A stretch of DNA of 64,000 nucleotides from Sceloporus undulatus (lineage: Eukaryota > Chordata > Lepidosauria > Squamata > Phrynosomatidae). The translations under genes and the position numbers were made by a program. Positions 60,520-64,000 of the stretch are shown here, piece after piece. The number at the start of each line of letters is the position of its first letter. Position 1 is the stretch's first letter. The notes beneath the pieces are model-generated. The model made no database searches. It saw only the letters and a program-made list of their open reading frames with translations, and had not been told where the DNA came from. The stretch lies in NCBI RefSeq assembly GCF_019175285.1, contig NC_056528.1, positions 18,083,020-18,147,019 on the forward strand, read 5' to 3'.

Positions 60520-60912
60520 GGAGAGTCAAAGGTCTGGAAACCAAGCTGGGTATATTTTAGCTTGGAGAAGCAAAAATTGAGAAGTGAGCTGATAGCTATC
60601 TTTAAATATCTGAAGAGCTGTCCTGTAGATGATGAAGCAAGCCTCTTTTCTGCTGCTCCAGAGACTAGAATACAAACCAATGGGTTCAAATTATAAGAAA
60701 TTCCATCTAAATATTAGAAAGAACCTTTTTACTACAATTGTTGTTCAACAGTGGAATAGACTGCCTCAGAGGGTGTGGATGTACCTTCTTTGGAGGCCTT
60801 TAGGCAGAGGTTGAATGGGCATCTTTCAGGAGTGCTTTAGCTGGGTATTCCTGCATGAGAGGGGGGTGAGTCTAGATGGCCCTTGTGATCCCTTCCAACC
60901 TCTGATTTTTGG
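60520..60912 (+). repeat. CR1 LINE 3' end, 390 bp
   Basis: GGTCTGGAAACCAAGCTGGG, TTAGCTTGGAGAAGCAAAAA, AGTGGAATAGACTGCCTCAG and GATGGCCCTTGTGATCCCTT run in family order. It begins 30 bases after the RING gene's stop, so it would form its 3'UTR if no earlier polyadenylation site is used. Confidence 0.85.
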
Positions 60913-61242
60913 AGCAGGCTGAAGGCAAACCAGGGCAAGCACAAGAGAGAGTGAGATCTGATAAATCCCTGGGAGACTCACAATCAATAGTCAGAAGCAG
61001 CAGCAACAAAATCACTTTCCTCCTCCCAAATTAGGTGGTTTAAACTGGAAGAAAGATGGAGGTTGAGAAGGTGGGATCAGGAGTGGATTTTGTTGTGGGA
61101 TAGAAAATTCTGGTACCGAGAACAAATTCCTGGTCTGAGCGCATGCTCAGAGGCACCTTCATTCCACAAGTCTAAGAGGATATTTTTCTCCTTCCACAGC
61201 CAACATTTTGGCTATCTTTAACTAGTAGGTTTCAGTGCATTC

Positions 61243-61378
61243 CAAAAACATAGCTGTGTTAGTCTGGGGAATCAAGACTGCAAAGGGATCTTGTAGCACC
61301 TTTGAGACTAACTGAAAGAAAGAAGCTGAGCATGAGCTTTTGTAGACTTCAGTCCACTTTCTCAGTTGCATGGGTTTG
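61243..61378. repeat. Foldback MITE copy
   Basis: AAAACATAGCTGTGTTAGTC, GGGATCTTGTAGCACCTTTG, AGCTTTTGTAGACTTCAGTC; relative of 19325-19612. Directly after, AATAAAAAAC at about 61394 and AATAAAATAAA at 61720 are possible polyadenylation signals. Confidence 0.7.
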
Positions 61379-61467
61379 TACATTTCAGTGTTCTAATAAA
61401 AAACTTACTGTGTATGCCTGGAGTCTGTCCATTCCTGTCTTAAATACTTCAGTCAATAGAGAGGTAC

Positions 61468-61494
61468 TTTGTGTGTGTGTGTGTGGGGGGGGGC
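61468..61494. repeat. (GT)n(G)n microsatellite
   Basis: GTGTGTGTGTGTGTG followed by about nine G. Confidence 0.85.
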
Positions 61495-61924
61495 TAGTTC
61501 ATATAAACATAGGTACCTTGAACACTTAACAGGTTCATGGTTGGCTTTCTCTCTCCTTTCATAATACTATATGGGTAATATTTATGTTTTCTATCCCAGA
61601 GGTATGTTTCATTCTGCAATTGGGTACTGATACATCATGTTGTTTTCTTTGCAAATTCTAACTTCGACATTTTGCTTCATCAAGCATACAATGGTAAACT
61701 ATACTTCTTATATCAACTTAATAAAATAAAATATGTAAACCAGAAGCACAGCACCTAGCTCTTATTTTCAGAATCAAAAGAAATACTTTTGTATAATGTC
61801 AGAGCTTGGTTCTGCTGCTGGTCATAAATTGCTAGCATTTCCTCTCTTTTTCAGTTCTTAGTCTTTTGCCTAGATGCTTGTGCCATTACTATGTTTCACA
61901 CAGTTCAATCACAGCATAGTTTTT

Positions 61925-62130
61925 GATTACTGGACTATGACTCCAGATCAGGGTTCAAGTCCCAGCGCAGCAGTGCAAACTTGCTGGGTATCCTTGGGCA
62001 AGTCATTCTCCCTCAGCCTTCAAGGAAGGCAATGACCAACCCCTTTGAATAAATCTTGGCAAGAAAACCCTATGATAAGGTTGCTATTAGTCAGAAATCA
62101 CCTGAAGGCACAAAACAATCATCACCAGTC
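61925..62130 (+). repeat. MIR-like tRNA-headed SINE, full copy
   Basis: GGACTATGACTCCAGATCAG, GGGTTCAAGTCCC (B box), CTTGGGCAAGTCATTCTCCC, CTTGGCAAGAAAACCC and CACCTGAAGGCACAAAACAA in order. Confidence 0.8.
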
Positions 62131-64000
62131 AGAGGATCCTCCAGTATTCATAAAACATACACACTAGCCTGACGAATGCCCATCCTGGCTCTGGGAATGC
62201 TGTCAGGAAATTACTATATGCTATCTTTGCACAATTTGACACATTACCTAAACTACAGAGCGGAAAAATCTTTGGGGCCCATTCAGAAGGCTGGTTTAAG
62301 GATAAAGAGGTGCAAACAGGTGTAAAGCATTCTGAAGGCTCTTAGAGTACTATGTAATTGGGAAGCACAATGAGGATGCATGTAAAACCCATGCACATAC
62401 ATGAAGAACTGCATCTTGTTTAAAACAATCAGGATGAGAAGAGATTTAAATCACTTTAATTGCACTTTTATTTTTCAAGACATGAAATCAGTTTATCAGA
62501 TTCCACCAAGGTTCCAACAGGAAAGATGAGTCACGGCATTTGTAAGTTCTGCTTTCAAAGTGAGATTATTCTGAGCAACTCCTCGCCACCACTGCAATGG
62601 AGGCAAAAAGGAGGGGAGGTTACAACTGGAGGAATTGATTTTGTCAGATTATTAAGCCACATCAGGGTTGGGGGACCTAACTCATTTCCCTGCAGATTTT
62701 TTATTGCACTGGACAGGCTACTTTTTAAAAGAGAAAGAAAAATGTGTTTGTGCGGATTTCCTTTTCCTCACCCATTCTAAAGCTAAGATGCATCATGTTT
62801 GCAGGCAGAGAGATCAGAAGTCACATAATTTCTGCCACAAGGAATGGGCAATGAATCCACTCTTGATTTTACCATCACTCCTGCAAGTTGGTAAGGCTCT
62901 CCTGTTGTCAAACCTCTCACCCAGGACCAGAATTCCTATTCAACTTCAACAGTTGCAGGAAGACTGGTGGTAGTGGTGGAATCAAGAATGGATTCACTGT
63001 CCCCATAGCAGCAGAATCACCTGCCACTCCTGAAATCCAGTGCTGCCTCACATTCCACCAACAATCTCATTATGTTGAAGGCAACCTCTTCCCCAGCTAG
63101 CACCACCTTTAATAGCTTTTCTGGGAAATTGTGGCCCACATGTAAGCCAAGCATGTATAGGCCGTGGACAGGATCAGGAGTTCCTTCCCTAGGCAGAATT
63201 ATAGCAGAGATCTTGCCATGTGGTCTTGGCTGAAGCAGAAAAGAACTGCTTTTTTAGCTTGATGCTAGATTGTGGTTGCCCAGAGTTTGGAAAGGCTGAA
63301 GATGTCCAACCTACTCTTACAACAAACCTGTGTACTTATTCTTTTTGAATACTGTTGTTTTCCCTTCCCCTACCCCACAAATGGAAAGGCTAACGGAAAG
63401 ATACTAACTCCACAAACCCAGTTAAAAATGTCTACCTCTGCCTGGGCATACACTAGCTCACAACCAGCGAACAGTCCCATCCCAGAGACGTATGTATGTT
63501 GGGTGGTTTCACAAAGAATGGCTCTTTTGCATGGAGAGGACAGAACAAAGATAACTTTGAGGTGAAAAGCAACCACTTAAGAGCAAGAAACAGCATAATG
63601 TTTCAATGGGTTTCATGGCAACATCTGCAGTCATTACATCCCACCTGGCACAAATCTGGCTAAATGGATTGAAAAGTCAGTACAGGGCCAAGAGGGCAGG
63701 GTGAAACTGCTAGTCTTTCAACTGGATGGAACAACACAGGTCTCTTGGCCTTTGGAAGCCCCGGGAATTTAATTCCATCACAGCAACAACATACACGAAG
63801 TGCCAATGGCATAGATCCCGTTCTTACCACAATGCAAAGAGAAAGAACCTTTCAAGAATGCGTTCTTCTTGTGCAAGGAGAATATCTAGGAAACTATCCT
63901 CAAATTGTGTCCAGCAGCAATGGGGATAGAGACTAGAGTTTGGAGGTTGAAAACGTTTCAAGAGCGTATGGGGTGAAAGACAGATAGGGGAAATCTAGCA
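62131..64000. other. Right end, no gene recognised
   Basis: No splice-supported exon, RNA gene or known repeat stands out. Open frames at 62460-62780 and 63272-63565 have no recognisable protein similarity. In human the gene after LRSAM1 is NIBAN2; none of its conserved blocks is seen here. Confidence 0.4.

Overview
The window is vertebrate nuclear DNA, most likely from a squamate reptile (lizard). The evidence is intron-rich genes with near full-length matches to human orthologues, CR1 LINE 3' ends, 5S-rRNA-derived SINEs, a dense MIR-like tRNA-headed SINE, and many short palindromic DNA transposons (MITEs). The species is inferred from repeat content and was not tested by search. No bacterial, phage or CRISPR features are present, and I saw no convincing LTR pair.

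Layout. 1-770 is a GC-rich promoter block built from degenerate tandem units that each carry a CCAAT box and a GC box. It precedes a plausible first coding exon (1029-1083, +) of a gene I cannot name. 9072-13281 (-) is DPH7, assembled here from nine coding exons (462 codons). 22041-28798 (-) is ZMYND19, six coding exons and 227 codons, the human length. Its CpG-island promoter (about 28560-29380) has a cluster of CRE palindromes. About 32969-36548 (+) is a sperm-tail PG-rich (STPG/SHIPPO) gene, probably STPG3. 37024-40704 (-) is RPL12, seven coding exons and 165 codons. It shares a bidirectional promoter (TATA, two TCTCGCGAGA elements, YY1 sites) with LRSAM1 (+, CDS 42427-57142, 24 coding exons, 723 codons, the human length). 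59860-60489 (+) is a compact tail-anchored RING gene. The last 3.5 kb and the other gaps are mostly repeats.

Function. The genes are housekeeping (RPL12 and DPH7 both serve translation), ubiquitin signalling (LRSAM1 and the small RING protein) and sperm-tail structure. Nothing suggests they form one system. In human, DPH7, ZMYND19 and STPG3 lie at 9q34.3 and RPL12/LRSAM1 at 9q33.3, so the window joins two segments that are well separated in human.

The unusual features are regulatory and repetitive: two promoter-side arrays made of promoter motifs (CCAAT/GC boxes at 1-770, GC boxes at 41290-41655), a MITE family that carries a ZNF143/THAP11-like motif, a 356-bp tandem duplication with related motifs, paired CTCF-like sites around ZMYND19, and several near-perfect foldback elements. 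I found no clearly novel protein system.
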